Shown: piece after piece, positions 53,701 through 61,449 of the stretch
Position numbering within the stretch: position 1 is the stretch's first letter
How the letters are laid out: each line of letters begins with the position of its first letter
NCBI GenBank assembly: GCA_031213475.1
Contig: JARUPZ010000024.1
Location: 930,001 to 994,000, forward strand
From: Nereocystis luetkeana
Lineage: Eukaryota > Sar > Phaeophyceae > Laminariales > Laminariaceae
Length of the DNA stretch: 64,000 nucleotides
Direction of reading: 5' to 3'
Notes under the pieces: generated by a model
What the model was told of the DNA's origin: nothing
The model's input: the letters and a program-made list of their open reading frames with translations, nothing else
The model's database searches: none
Position numbers and translations under genes: made by a program

Positions 53701-56695
53701 CCATGCCAACCGTGACCGTTTCACCATGTCGGCCGTTTGAACTTCAACTATGCCGATGCTATTTTTTTTGTCCATGCCATTATCTTCATCAACCATGCCG
53801 GCCGTTTCAGCCCTGCCAACAACCGTTTCGTCGATGTCAATCGTTTCAACCATGCCAGCTGTTTCAGCCGCGCCAACTATTCCGACCATTCCGCCTACTG
53901 GATAAACATATGTCGTCAACCGTTGCGACCATGACAACCTTTCAACTATGCCGACCACTATCATAGCCCAAGAAGCGTTGCGGTGTTTCGATCATGCCAT
54001 CAGCCGCCGCAACTTTAAAACCGTTTTAACCGTGCTACCTACCCGTTTCTAACGTGCCATCAAGAGCATATAGCGCCTCAACGGTAACAGCCGTTTCAAC
54101 GGTAACATCCGTTTCAACTTCAACCATGTGATCCGTTTCAACCACGCTATCGAGTACATCAACCGTTTCAGCTGTGGCAACAACGGGTTCAACCATAGGT
54201 CGACCGTTTCAATCACGCCACCGACGGCATCCACATTTACGTTCAACCGAGCCGCCAACCAACGTCAACCATGGCGGCCGTATCAACTCCAGCCGTAACG
54301 ACGACCGTTTCGACTGTCCCGACGGTTTCGTTGGTGCTATATCGTATCGTCCGCGGGACGGGGAGGAGGGCAATCATGCCAGCACCCGCCCCAATCAACC
54401 CCGTCACCCTCTTCAACCATGTTTCCCGTCGCAGCCACACCACACCATTCCAACCATGCCAACCGCATCACACGTGTGATAGGACAGCGTATCACACGTG
54501 TGACGAGATAGCGTACGATCAGATAACGTATGGCGCATGTTCATAAGATAACACTACTAATATCACACCGGGTGATAAGATAAGCGTATGACACTATCAC
54601 ATAGGGCGATCGGACAACACACCCCCGGGACGACTTTCCGAGCCGAGTCTCTCCACACCGAAGGGGGGGGGGGGGGGGGGGAAGCACGCTCAATAAATAA
54701 AATAAAAAATGATGGCTCTTGGAAAGATCGTGCACGAGATATTTTTCATAAGACGCACTTGCATCGCTCGGCGTTTCGCGTCAACCTCCTACTCTTGTCG
54801 AGCAGATCAGCCTCGATTTTCGTCTGCTGGGGGGGTGTTCGCATGTATACGGTGTTTCATCCGGCAACGCCAACCATGACGGCCTACAACCAGTACCTTT
54901 TGAATCGCGTCACGGAACTATTGCGATCAACCATTGTCATCAACCATTGTCTGGGCCGAAAACTGCAGTCCCGTTGTGGGGGACAAGACCACTAGAAATC
55001 CGAAGTAGTCTGCTCCCCCCCCAAAACGGGGCTGCAGCGTTGAAAAGGGTTTATAACCAAGAGCTGGTCGCGAGTCGGGTCAATTTTCTCGCAGGCCAGG
55101 TCGTGTCTTGTCGTGTCGTGTCGGCTATGGGTGATCCGACCCGACCCGACCCGACCCGACCCGTTTGAATTTGAAAAATTCCTGACCCGGCCCTCGATCT
55201 GACCTCACCCGACCCCCGATCCGACCTCACCCGACCTCCGATCCGACCCGACCCGACCCAACCCTTGATATTTTCATACCTTCCTGACCCGACCCGTGGA
55301 TTGGGGTCATGACCCGCAAAGAGCCCTGGTTTTGACTCGTGTGCCGCCGACCGCTATTTTTTTTTTTGGTTTCTTGGGGTCACAGGACGGGCGAGGGGCA
55401 CATCAAGGACCGCCCCGGCACAGACAAGATCCGAGAGCTGAGCGTGGCCCCGCTGCTGGCCGAGGCCATCTACCGAGTGCACAAGGCCATGCCCTTCGCG
55501 GAGTTGTTGACTTGGAAGGACCCGGTGAGATAGATGCAACGGCCTCATTGAGATAGTAGATGCCACTCCGAGGACGCATGCACACTGGGGTGTGTTGTAT
55601 CACTTGTCTATGTATCGATGCAAACCCCTTTTTTTCGGGGGGGGGGGGGGGGGAGTTACCGGTACAAGACAGCATGAAGCGATGATCGGAACCGACCGTG
55701 GTCACGGAACAAAGAGGGATATGTGGGTTATAGGGCCCATCCTTTTTTCTGATTGCTTCGTACCTGGTATATATATATATATATATTATAATATTATCTT
55801 ACAGTTTTTTCTTCGGTCCATTTTGACGAGGCCAAAAAAAATAGGGTGCCCAAAATCATGGCTGACCCCCCCCCCCCCCCCCCCCACCCTGATGTTATGG
55901 TAGTATATCATCACATCATCACTACTACCGAGCAGCATTGAATAATATGTAGTCGGACAGTAGGCACCGCTGCAACTACTGGTATGTCTCTACTACCTAC
56001 CTACCTGGTAGCGGACTACGTAGCACTTCTTTGGCCCACTCTCCCTCTCTGAGCGAGTGGTGGTCTCGCGGGGGAAATTAATGCGCACCCCGTAGAAAAA
56101 AAGCCTTCGATAAAGAAGGAAAACCCCAAATAAATTGGTAGTCGGACAGTTGGCACCGCTGCAACTGACTTAAAAAATACCCATGCATGGTACCTGGTAG
56201 CCAAACAACGAATACTTGCAGTAGGTGTCGACTTGTAGTCATCCAACTCGCGGATACACCCGAGAGACTGCTGTGTTTTGTTCGGTGGCTGGCTGAAAGC
56301 GCGCGATACCGCGAGTTGAGTATCACATCAAAATCACTTCCATATTTGACCTCATTTTTCTGTCGCTTGCGGCCCCTCCTCGACCGACGCGTGTATGTCT
56401 TGTCTGCGCCTGTATTTTTTGCGCCGTGCGTTTTTTGCGCCGTGTGTTTTATGTTTTGTGTTTTTGTCGTTCTTGTTGTTGTCGTTGTTGTCGTTGTTGT
56501 TGTTCTTGTTGTTCTTGTTGTTGTTGTTGTTGTTGCTGTTGCTGTTGCTGTTGTTGTTGCTGTTTTATTTTGCCTCCCCACGGGCAGACGTCGAAGGGCT
56601 TGGCTGCTAGAACGATGACCCGCGCGAGCCTGAACGACCCTTCATTTGACAAGGGGATGACGCCACACGTACCTGGCGACGACGCCGGCAGATAG
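39775..56695 (+). CDS. Ribose-phosphate pyrophosphokinase (PRPP synthase), nine-exon gene
   Basis: The enzyme makes phosphoribosyl pyrophosphate from ribose 5-phosphate and ATP, the precursor for purine, pyrimidine, NAD, His and Trp synthesis. Exons are 39775-39994, 45705-45909, 47464-47592, 48540-48705, 49988-50164, 51096-51241, 52857-53054, 55386-55524 and 56588-56695, with all phases matching, giving 495 residues. Family signatures appear in order: GRYADGE (about 141-147), the ATP-site segment [16 protein letters not shown] (about 199-214) with its basic flexible loop, [11 protein letters not shown] with the catalytic-region His (about 235), and the PRPP-binding loop [14 protein letters not shown] (about 351-364). 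The first 73 residues are extra to the usual 310-320-residue enzyme and begin [18 protein letters not shown], Arg-rich and without acid, followed by a hydrophobic [14 protein letters not shown]. Together they suggest mitochondrial or other organelle sorting. Reading through donor 8 would give a 462-residue form ending DPVR. Confidence 0.92.
41092..41375. repeat. Family-D dispersed repeat, copy 2
   Basis: GAAATAACGCCATTCGACTG, GAGGACAGGGTAGGTGTTC, GAAAGAGCGTTTCAAATCGA and CTTTTGGGAGTC align with copy 1. Confidence 0.6.
41434..41540. mobile_element. Family-B element in PRPP synthase intron 1
   Basis: Ends GTACGGGGGACCATAG and CTATGCTCCCCCGTAA. The body is in the GGACTAAATATTGTTGGTAA orientation. 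Confidence 0.8.
41582..41688. mobile_element. Family-A element, disrupted
   Basis: The left arm is cut after GGACTGCAGT. The right arm contains an inserted ATTAATACC, so it is a decayed or rearranged copy. Confidence 0.55.
41690..41799. mobile_element. Family-B element adjoining a broken family-A copy
   Basis: The left end lost TTAC to a G run (TTGGGGGGGGGACCATAG). The right end CTATGGTCCCCCGTA is intact. Confidence 0.75.
42204..42299. mobile_element. Family-A element
   Basis: TTAACCCTTTTAGGACTGCA left end of consensus form. The right end is AGTGCAGTCCTGAAAGGGTC. Confidence 0.8.
42565..42640. repeat. Family-G short repeat, copy 2
   Basis: CATTTGACCATTGACCACGC preceded by GTACTCATGTGTTGCTTTCC, matching the GTACTAATTTGTCGCTTGCC of copy 1. 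It follows a short (GCGG)n run at 42538-42565. Confidence 0.5.
42690..43035. repeat. GATCT-rich dispersed repeat, copy 3
   Basis: AGATAGATCAGATAGATCAT at the left and CGGCTCCCACCCGCC at 42921 match copies 1, 2 and 4. Confidence 0.6.
43049..43148. repeat. 25-bp tandem repeat made from a family-A end
   Basis: Four units of CTTAACCCTTTAGGGCAAAC-TTCAG lead directly into the complete family-A copy at 43125. The element's own 5' end has been tandemly multiplied. Confidence 0.8.
43125..43230. mobile_element. Family-A element
   Basis: Flanked by TTAA on both sides. Its left end begins inside the 25-bp array. Confidence 0.75.
43640..43935. repeat. ~42-bp degenerate tandem, six to seven units
   Basis: Each unit begins TTTCAGCTCxTGGxxCCCT and ends near GCGAGGACTCA. 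Units differ at many sites. Confidence 0.8.
44296..44497. repeat. 23-bp minisatellite rich in GGTACCCGGGTACC
   Basis: About nine units of TACTCTGAGGGTACCCGGGT-ACC/ACA. Each unit contains a 14-bp palindrome. Confidence 0.95.
44757..44853. mobile_element. Family-A element in PRPP synthase intron 1
   Basis: The arms are almost perfectly complementary, which suggests a relatively young copy. Confidence 0.8.
45230..45665. repeat. T-rich tandem array with family-H motifs before PRPP synthase exon 2
   Basis: Two to three units of about 150-190 bp, each with a (TTTG)n stretch, TGTATTTCGGTTTCG and CAACCCATTATTGTCTCATC-like family-H sequence, ending GTGCCCCTCCTG. The array supplies the long pyrimidine-rich stretch upstream of the exon 2 acceptor. 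Confidence 0.55.
45705..45909 (+). CDS. PRPP synthase exon 2
   Basis: The exon follows a long T-rich tract and CAG, and ends GGCAG/GTGGGG in phase 2. It encodes [36 protein letters not shown], the family start [16 protein letters not shown] and [10 protein letters not shown]. Its last 51 coding bases with the donor and 26 bp of intron are duplicated in tandem directly downstream. Confidence 0.9.
45859..46012 (+). repeat. 77-bp tandem duplication of exon 2 end plus donor
   Basis: Two copies (45859-45935, 45936-46012) without visible differences. Each holds the last 51 coding bases, the AG/GTGGGG donor and 26 bp of intron. Use of the second donor would bring in a TAG. Confidence 0.95.
46025..46210. 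repeat. Family-F dispersed repeat, copy 2
   Basis: Carries small internal duplications (GCGGAGC, GCTTGCTT, GAGCTGTGAGCTG) absent from copy 1, showing slippage after dispersal. Confidence 0.65.
46406..46527. mobile_element. Family-B element with internal TACCTGGTACCAGGTA
   Basis: Ends GCGGAGGACCATATTAAATA and CTATGGTCCTCCATAA. A palindrome of the TACCTGGTA type has been gained in the body, absent from most copies. Confidence 0.75.
46574..46684. mobile_element. Family-B element, right end caught in a tandem duplication
   Basis: Ends CTGGGGGCCATAGTAACTA and AGGGTCCCCCGTAATAG. Its last ~20 bp are repeated at 46838-46858 as part of the 163-bp duplication. Confidence 0.75.
46667..47006. repeat. 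~163-bp tandem duplication
   Basis: Both copies run from the family-B end CCCCCGTAATAGAAGGTCAC to CCATACTAATAGTAAGTCAC. They are nearly identical (GATAAAATAG/GAGAAAATAG). Confidence 0.9.
47233..47345. repeat. 31-bp tandem, about four units
   Basis: GAAATCGATTTTCGTTGTCG then GTGTGGTTATC repeated. Just upstream of exon 3. Confidence 0.9.
47464..47592 (+). CDS. PRPP synthase exon 3
   Basis: Acceptor TTTTCAG, donor AGGAG/GTGGGG, phase 2 to phase 2. It encodes [20 protein letters not shown] then [20 protein letters not shown], the ribose-5-phosphate-proximal N-terminal lobe of the family. Two degraded copies of its 3' half lie in the next intron. Confidence 0.9.
47538..48015 (+). repeat. Degraded copies of exon 3 end in intron 3
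   Basis: The exon sequence CACTCCAACGATAGCCTCAT-CGAGATGCTTCTCATG is echoed at 47790 (CACTCCAACGGCTGCCTCGT) and 47968 (GCTCCAATGACAGCCTCGTC). The first echo also keeps CGGCCGCTAGGAAGTGGGG, i.e. the donor. Confidence 0.85.
48424..48532. mobile_element. Family-B element abutting PRPP synthase exon 4
   Basis: A full copy with TA flanks. It ends 7 bp before the exon, so its GGCCCCCCGTAATA end lies in the position of the 3' splice-site tract. Confidence 0.9.
48540..48705 (+). CDS. PRPP synthase exon 4: ATP-site loop and His motif
   Basis: Enters in phase 2 and leaves in phase 0 at ATACAG/GTGAGG. It encodes [39 protein letters not shown] and [12 protein letters not shown]. The acceptor AATAG lies only 7 bp beyond a family-B miniature element, so the branch/pyrimidine region comes from the element's terminal repeat. 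Confidence 0.9.
48721..49140. repeat. TAACG pentanucleotide array in intron 4
   Basis: GTAACGTAACGAGTAACG-type repeats begin about 15 bp after the exon 4 donor, drifting to GGCAAGGC at the right end. Confidence 0.9.
49330..49500. repeat. Dispersed copy of the sequence near 46975-47095
   Basis: CTGAGGCTCCTCGCTTGA, CAAAAATTAAATTGCATCCC and ATGGCCCCAGTATACGAAAA parallel 46960-47095 in the same order. In PRPP synthase intron 4. Confidence 0.7.
49700..49762. repeat. (AT)n tracts around TACCTGGTATA
   Basis: Two AT runs separated by ATACCTGGTATATA. Confidence 0.8.
49988..50164 (+). CDS. PRPP synthase exon 5
   Basis: Phase 0 at both ends, from acceptor ACGCAG to GGGCAA/GTGAGT. It encodes [38 protein letters not shown] and [11 protein letters not shown]. 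The stretch after KTHE has more Ala/Arg than common family members. The donor region is the first unit of a roughly 122-bp tandem array in the next intron. Confidence 0.9.
50150..50640 (+). repeat. ~122-bp tandem array starting at the exon 5 donor
   Basis: Four degenerate units. Each starts with CAGGAAGGGCAAGTGAGT-like sequence (exon 5 end and donor), then CTGGCCTACTTGCAGTCCTT and CGGACTACTGTGAAGTACAC. Confidence 0.9.
50658..50800. repeat. (TTG)n microsatellite in intron 5
   Basis: About 45 units with few interruptions. Confidence 0.95.
51096..51241 (+). CDS. PRPP synthase exon 6
   Basis: Phase 0 to phase 2, from acceptor TGCGTAG to CGAGG/GTGAGC. It encodes [39 protein letters not shown] and [15 protein letters not shown] and GDV-G match the regulatory-loop region of class I enzymes (KKRNNANEV-like), with an expanded acidic run. 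Confidence 0.9.
51242..51670. repeat. GTTGATGTTGGT array in intron 6
   Basis: Begins at the exon 6 donor itself (GTGAGCTTGGTGACGAGCTT) and continues as TTGGTGTTGATG repeats for about 420 bp. Confidence 0.95.
51668..51755. repeat. 43-bp exact tandem pair
   Basis: TAATAAAAATATGTCGGGAG then ACAGCCCTTTCGCCCCTTTG, twice. Confidence 0.95.
52395..52600. repeat. Family-I dispersed repeat, copy 2
   Basis: GTACCGGCGTTATAGCGGCA, TCGGTACTACGGTAGC and CGTGCCGAGCGATC parallel copy 1. Lies in PRPP synthase intron 6. Confidence 0.45.
52645..52725 (+). repeat. Degraded copy of exon 7 start
   Basis: GCGCGTTGTGTTTAACCGTG and GATGATATGGTGGGAGACAC echo the true exon at 52857. The copy reads [10 protein letters not shown], then loses the DTGGTL motif and stops. 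Confidence 0.85.
52857..53054 (+). CDS. PRPP synthase exon 7: PRPP-binding loop
   Basis: Enters in phase 2 and leaves in phase 2 at CCACAG/GTCCGC. It encodes [40 protein letters not shown], a short Gly run, [34 protein letters not shown] is the phosphoribosyltransferase signature. A degraded copy of the first 70 bp lies about 210 bp upstream. Confidence 0.95.
53150..54470. repeat. Degenerate 18-mer satellite in intron 7
   Basis: Words CCGTTTCAACCATGCCAA, ACCGTTTCAGCCATGCC and ACCGTTTCATCCATG recur irregularly for about 1.3 kb, starting about 95 bp after the exon 7 donor. Confidence 0.85.
54480..54870. repeat. Family-C repeat in PRPP synthase intron 7
   Basis: Starts with CACACGTGTGA palindromes, then ACACACCCCCGGGACGACTT, TTTCCGAGCCGAGTCTCTCC, an 18-G run and ATCAGCCTCGATTTTCGTCT. 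Confidence 0.6.
54957..55052. mobile_element. Family-A element in PRPP synthase intron 7
   Basis: AACTGCAGTCCCGTTGTGGG pairs with CCAAAACGGGGCTGCAGCGT. A C run has expanded in the right arm. Confidence 0.7.
55056..55312. repeat. GGGTC/GACCC element, copy 2
   Basis: (GACCC)n with GATCCGACC variants. It ends CATGACCCGCAAAGAGCCCT, the same AGCCCT end as copy 1. In PRPP synthase intron 7. Confidence 0.75.
55386..55524 (+). CDS. PRPP synthase exon 8
   Basis: Enters in phase 2 after GGTCACAG and leaves in phase 0 at GACCCG/GTGAGA. It encodes [20 protein letters not shown] then [29 protein letters not shown] is the usual C-terminal family motif. If the intron is retained, the protein stops at the TAG ending at 55533. 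Confidence 0.9.
56460..56572. repeat. TTG/TTC/CTG microsatellite before exon 9
   Basis: Mixed TTGTTG, TCGTTG and CTGTTG units ending 15 bp before the exon 9 acceptor. Confidence 0.9.
56588..56695 (+). CDS. PRPP synthase exon 9: C-terminal extension
   Basis: Follows a T/C-rich tract and GGGCAG, with phase 0 matching exon 8. It encodes [20 protein letters not shown] then [15 protein letters not shown] and TAG. This extends about 35 residues past the normal end of the family, so it is supported by phase, acceptor and codon composition rather than homology. Confidence 0.6.
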   Translation, partial: TSKGLAARTMTRASLNDPSFDKGMTPHVPGDDAGR

Positions 56696-56825
56696 TTACT
56701 ACGTTCGCGGAGACCGGCGGTCAGGAAGAGGGGCGGTGTGTTGTGTGTAACGTGATGATAGGAGATGTAGCGGTGATAGTGGTGGGTTACCATGCGGGCT
56801 GTTACTTGGCTGGTCGGCTGATAAG

Positions 56826-56900
56826 GAGGGGGAGGGAGGGAGGGAGGGAGGGAGCGGGCGGCGGGAGGGAAGGGTGGGAGGGGGAGAGGGAGAGAGAAAA
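56826..56900. repeat. GGGAGGGA purine tract
   Basis: About 75 bp of GGAGGGAGGG with a mirror-like purine bias. Confidence 0.85.
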
Positions 56901-56924
56901 CAGATTTTGCGAGGGCTCCCCTCG

Positions 56925-57155
56925 CGGGTCATAACCCAACCCGCGGGGCGGGTCACGAAGTTTTGAAATATTACGGGTCGGGTTGCGTTGGGTCCCCGGT
57001 TGGGTTGGGTCGGGTCGGGTCGGGTCGGGTCGGGTCGGGTCGGGTCGGATCGGGCCGGGTCAGGAATGTTTCAAAATTGTCACGGGTCGGATCGGGTCAC
57101 ACTTAATCGACTCGACCCGACCGGACCCGTCCCGACCCGACCCGTGAGCATCCCT
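56925..57155. repeat. GGGTC/GACCC element, copy 3
   Basis: Starts CGCGGGTCATAACCCAACCC, then ten or so GGGTC units, CAGGAATGTTTCAAAATTGT, and ends GACCCGACCCGTGAGCATCC. Lies just past the PRPP synthase stop. Confidence 0.75.
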
Positions 57156-57414
57156 CTTGAACCCTTCCGCTACTCCAAGAAAAAACTTTCAACTCCACTT
57201 TAATTGCTCCCAGTAGTCTTGTTCTGTCGTACTGATACAACTTTTACGGCTAGACTCGCTCACCTCTCAGAGAGGGGTTGACGGGAAGAGCCACCTTCGA
57301 CATGACCGTAGTTTTGTTTTTTGTTTGTTTGCCGTTGTCGCGTGAGGGGGCAGGGAGTTCCTACAGAAGAAGAGCTCGTCCACATTTTAACGTTGAATGA
57401 CGTGAGTTCGTGTG

Positions 57415-58415
57415 TGGACGGTGGGGGGGGGGGGGGGGGCTTATATGTAGCGGGGAAAAACGCCATCGACAAATATCGTTGAACAGTGTTTGTGTGTGTG
57501 TGGGGGGTTACAACGGATAATAGCGTCGGTCGACATTTCCGTTGAAACACAGGTATTGGGGGGGGGGGGGGGGCTGCGGTGGGGATGAAAAAAACGCCGT
57601 CGGCAGTAACCTTGAAAACGGTTGCTTAAATTTCGGAGGGTTTCGTTACAAAGAAGAAAAAACAAAATGGTGTCACCAATACCTTTCAAAATTATTTTCC
57701 GTGGGCGGGGAGGGCTCACAGCGTACTAACGCCGTCGACAATACCGTTGAAAATGTTGTGGGGGGGGGGGGGGGGGGGCTTGTGACGGGAAAAATAGTGG
57801 TCGACATTACCGTTGAAAAATGTGTGTTTTTGTGAGGCGCCTGTTCAGCGCGGAGAGAAACGCCGTAGACATACCCGTCGTTTTTATTTTTTTGTTCGGT
57901 GGGGGGGGGAAGGCGGGGGGGGGGCGGGGGGGGGGGGGGGCTGCTTTCGACGGGAAAAATTTCCGTCGGGTGTGGTTTTGTTTTATGTTTTGTGGAGGGG
58001 AGGGGGGGGCTTTTAAAACGTAAAATATTTTGGTCGACATCACCGTTGCTATTCCAACTTTTTCGGGGGGGGGGGCTTACGACCCAAAAGTGCGGCCGTC
58101 GACAGTACCTGGTACAGTTTTTTTTTTTTTTTTTTTGGTTTCTAGAGGGTTCCGTTGAAAAGCGCCCTAGGAAAGTACGTTGGTCGATATTGCCGTTGAA
58201 ACATGCTTTAGTGGGGGGAGGGCGGGGAGGGGGATCTTGTAACGAAAAACAAACGCCGTCGACGTCATTGTTGTTCGTTTGTTTTGTGGGGGAGGGGGGG
58301 CTTAGAATGGGGGGGAAATGCCGTCGACAGTACCGTTGAAATCGTTTTTTTTTTCGGGGGACGTGATGGTCATCACGGAAAAACGTCGTCGACAATACCG
58401 TGGAAAACGGTTTTT
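57415..58415. repeat. GTCGACA-TACCGTTGAAA / poly-G composite array
   Basis: About a dozen units of 60-90 bp. Each has GCCGTCGACAGTACCGTTGA or a close variant, then a T- or GT-rich stretch, a G run of 7-19 and CTTGTGACGGGAAAAA. G runs lie at about 57422, 57560, 57760, 57901, 57923, 58000, 58064 and 58288. Confidence 0.85.
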
Positions 58416-58419
58416 GGGG

Positions 58420-59640
58420 GTTTCAGGTTTAGTAGGCGTGACTCTGCTGTGGTCGCATGGGAGTTGTCGCGGTTGGTCGTAAAGGTGTTTTGTGGCGATC
58501 AAGTGGCGTTTTTTTTCGTCTTTTTACCTGCTGCAACTATTTTGCTGAAATCATTATCTTAAACGTACCTTATTACAGGTAATAAGTGCGTTCGCAGTTC
58601 CTGACGAGGGTATGTATATACATAACAATGGGATACGTACTGTACTAGTTGCCCCTTTTCGTCATTTTTTTAGCAAGGAGAGTCTTGATTGAGACTTGCG
58701 AGGAAGAAAAAAAAAATGCCGCAAAACAAATAATATTCCCGGTCGATGACAGGATCGGTCACAAAAAAAGCAAAGCCGGTTTGCTGACGAGCTACCGTGT
58801 GCCAGGTACTGGTATACGACACGCACGCAGCACAGCATGCTAATATTTGCACTTACTGTATTTATAGTGCGAAACGTTTATCCGTATGGTCCCAAATGGT
58901 CTGTTAACAGTTTTCAGCATCCACTCGTTTCTGAACCTGAGCGGCAAATTTGTGTGGACGAAGCAAAATGACGATCCCAGCTTTGCTTGCTCTGCATCGA
59001 CGGCACGAGGCAGAATAGAGGGGCCGGCAGCCAATGTTGTTGAAAGGCGGATTGTATCGCGGCGCTGGGAGATGGATGCGCCGTCAATATGGGCGCGCGC
59101 GGGCGGCATCGTGCGTGAGTGATGCTTACATTGTGCCGGTACTGTGGCACATGTTTTTTGACAAGGCCGAATATGTTTTTGTTTTTGTTTTTGTTTTTTG
59201 TATCGTGATATTATACCACCTATACTGCCGCACGCCATTCCTATGCGCCCGGTACGTGCAGTAGTAAGACCGTTAATAAAACCGCAAATACTTGAAATTA
59301 TTTTTAGGGTTAGTAAGTGAGACCGCATTTTTTTGCCATTTGTTCAGGTTCAAGATCGCGTTAATTTTACATTTTTGTCGGGTTGGTAGCCGGTTGATGC
59401 ACCCCCCCCCCCCCCTCAAAAGTACGAAATGTATCTAGGTCGCTGCAGACACCTGAGTTCCACAGAGATGCATCCAATCCCTTCGAGATTTGAACGAGAA
59501 GAAAGTGTCGAAAGAAAATGGCGATTAATACTCCAAAAGCAGATGAATGTACAGAAATACATACCGTTGAGAGCATCATCAAAAATGTACCTGCGTTCGT
59601 CCTGAAATGTTTTCAACACAGCATCAGCAGTGACTATTTC
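58420..59640. other. Unassigned stretch
   Basis: A 78-codon plus frame and a 162-codon minus frame overlap at 58840-59328 without recognisable family. A minus-strand CATTTCAG...GTATGT pair around 59562-59601 could bound a mini-exon (DERRYIFDDALN). No more can be said. Confidence 0.3.
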
Positions 59641-59661
59641 TACTACTGCCGCTGCTAATGC

Positions 59662-60353
<692 letters not shown>

Positions 60354-60364
60354 CTAAAGCTAAA

Positions 60365-60430
60365 TGCTCGTACAACGGCAAGAGCATCGATGGGAAAGGG
60401 CAGAAAGAACGGTACAATGTGAAAACACAC
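60365..60430. repeat. Family-H motif next to the (ACT)n tract
   Basis: GCATCGATGGGAAAGGGCAG then AAAGAACGGTACAATGTGAA. Confidence 0.5.
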
Positions 60431-61118
60431 ACACATAAGAGGAAAGGGAAAGGGAAAGGGGAAGGATGCATTCCATAGCTGTAGGGGTAGGGGTGGATAA
60501 CACTAATCACAGCAGTGTGCATGGTGCTGCCGTATATGCTCACCAAGTACGTACGCACGGTGCTGCTGTATACGGTACCAGGCATGAAATAATTATTTAT
60601 TTTCTGAATCCGGGGAGACGAAATAACATTAAGTCAGCATCGCTCACCACACGAAGCGGGCCGACATGGTGGGGTACATCGAGGGTCCCGGTGTGTCGGA
60701 ACTGAGATCATAAGTACGACACGAAGCCCGGTGATGCTTGCGCCGTTGCTGTAAACGCTCTACGCTCTACACACAGGCGGAATGATACACATGATACGGC
60801 CCTGCTAAATTTAATGTCAGGGGTGTGGGTGCGGAAGCGCGCGGGTGACTGGCTTTCCTCGCGAGGGTAATATATCACTTGCAGTTATAATTTTTTCACC
60901 AACCATTCGGGACCCGCCCCTTGCACGATGTGGGCGTTAGGGTACCCCCCCCCCCTCCCCCCCTCCCTTCGCACAATGTGGGTGTCAAAAATTCCTTGTG
61001 GAGACATTGATCAATGTAGCAAACTCTATGACCTGGCAGGTCCGTGCAACGAAAAAACGGTAGAAAAAACAACGATTTTCCCGGTGACATTATGTTGTAC
61101 TACTACTGTAGGTATTTA

Positions 61119-61241
61119 TATTGCGGGGGACCATAGTAAATAGGACCAAATATTGTTATTAAATAGTAAAGATAGGTAACTATATACCTGGTAGGTTTTT
61201 GTGTATGCCATAGGTCCTATTAACTATGGTCCCCGGTAGTA
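61119..61241. mobile_element. Family-B element, right part of window
   Basis: Ends TTGCGGGGGACCATAGTAAA and CTATGGTCCCCGGTAGTAG. A TATACCTGGTAGG insertion is seen in the body. Confidence 0.75.
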
Positions 61242-61255
61242 GTTTCTCAATTGAG

Positions 61256-61423
61256 AAGCCCCATCAGATATCTTATCAGAGGGGATGACAAAAATATTGA
61301 TAGACGAATCTGGCATGGAGGAAATTGGTACACTGTTAATAGATGACAGCGAGAAAACGACCGCAACCCTGGGAGATGTAGATGGCGGCCACAGCCGGCG
61401 AAACAGGAAAAGGGGATAAGACC
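61256..61423 (+). CDS. Coding-like plus-strand frame, unidentified fragment
   Basis: Between two stops the frame reads EAPSDILSEGMTKILIDESG, MEEIGTLLIDDSEKTTATLG and DVDGGHSRRNRKRG. It begins just after a family-B element. No start, splice sites or family recognised. Confidence 0.2.
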
Positions 61424-61449
61424 AGCAAAAACTTTGTAGTGATACATAA

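Noticed and set aside
53073-53964. Plus and minus frames full of Met/Pro/Val/Lys words
   Set aside because: They are translations of the CCGTTTCAACCATGCCAA satellite in intron 7.
57673-58395. 240-codon Pro-rich minus frame
   Set aside because: Poly-C runs of the composite array keep the frame open; no coding character between them.
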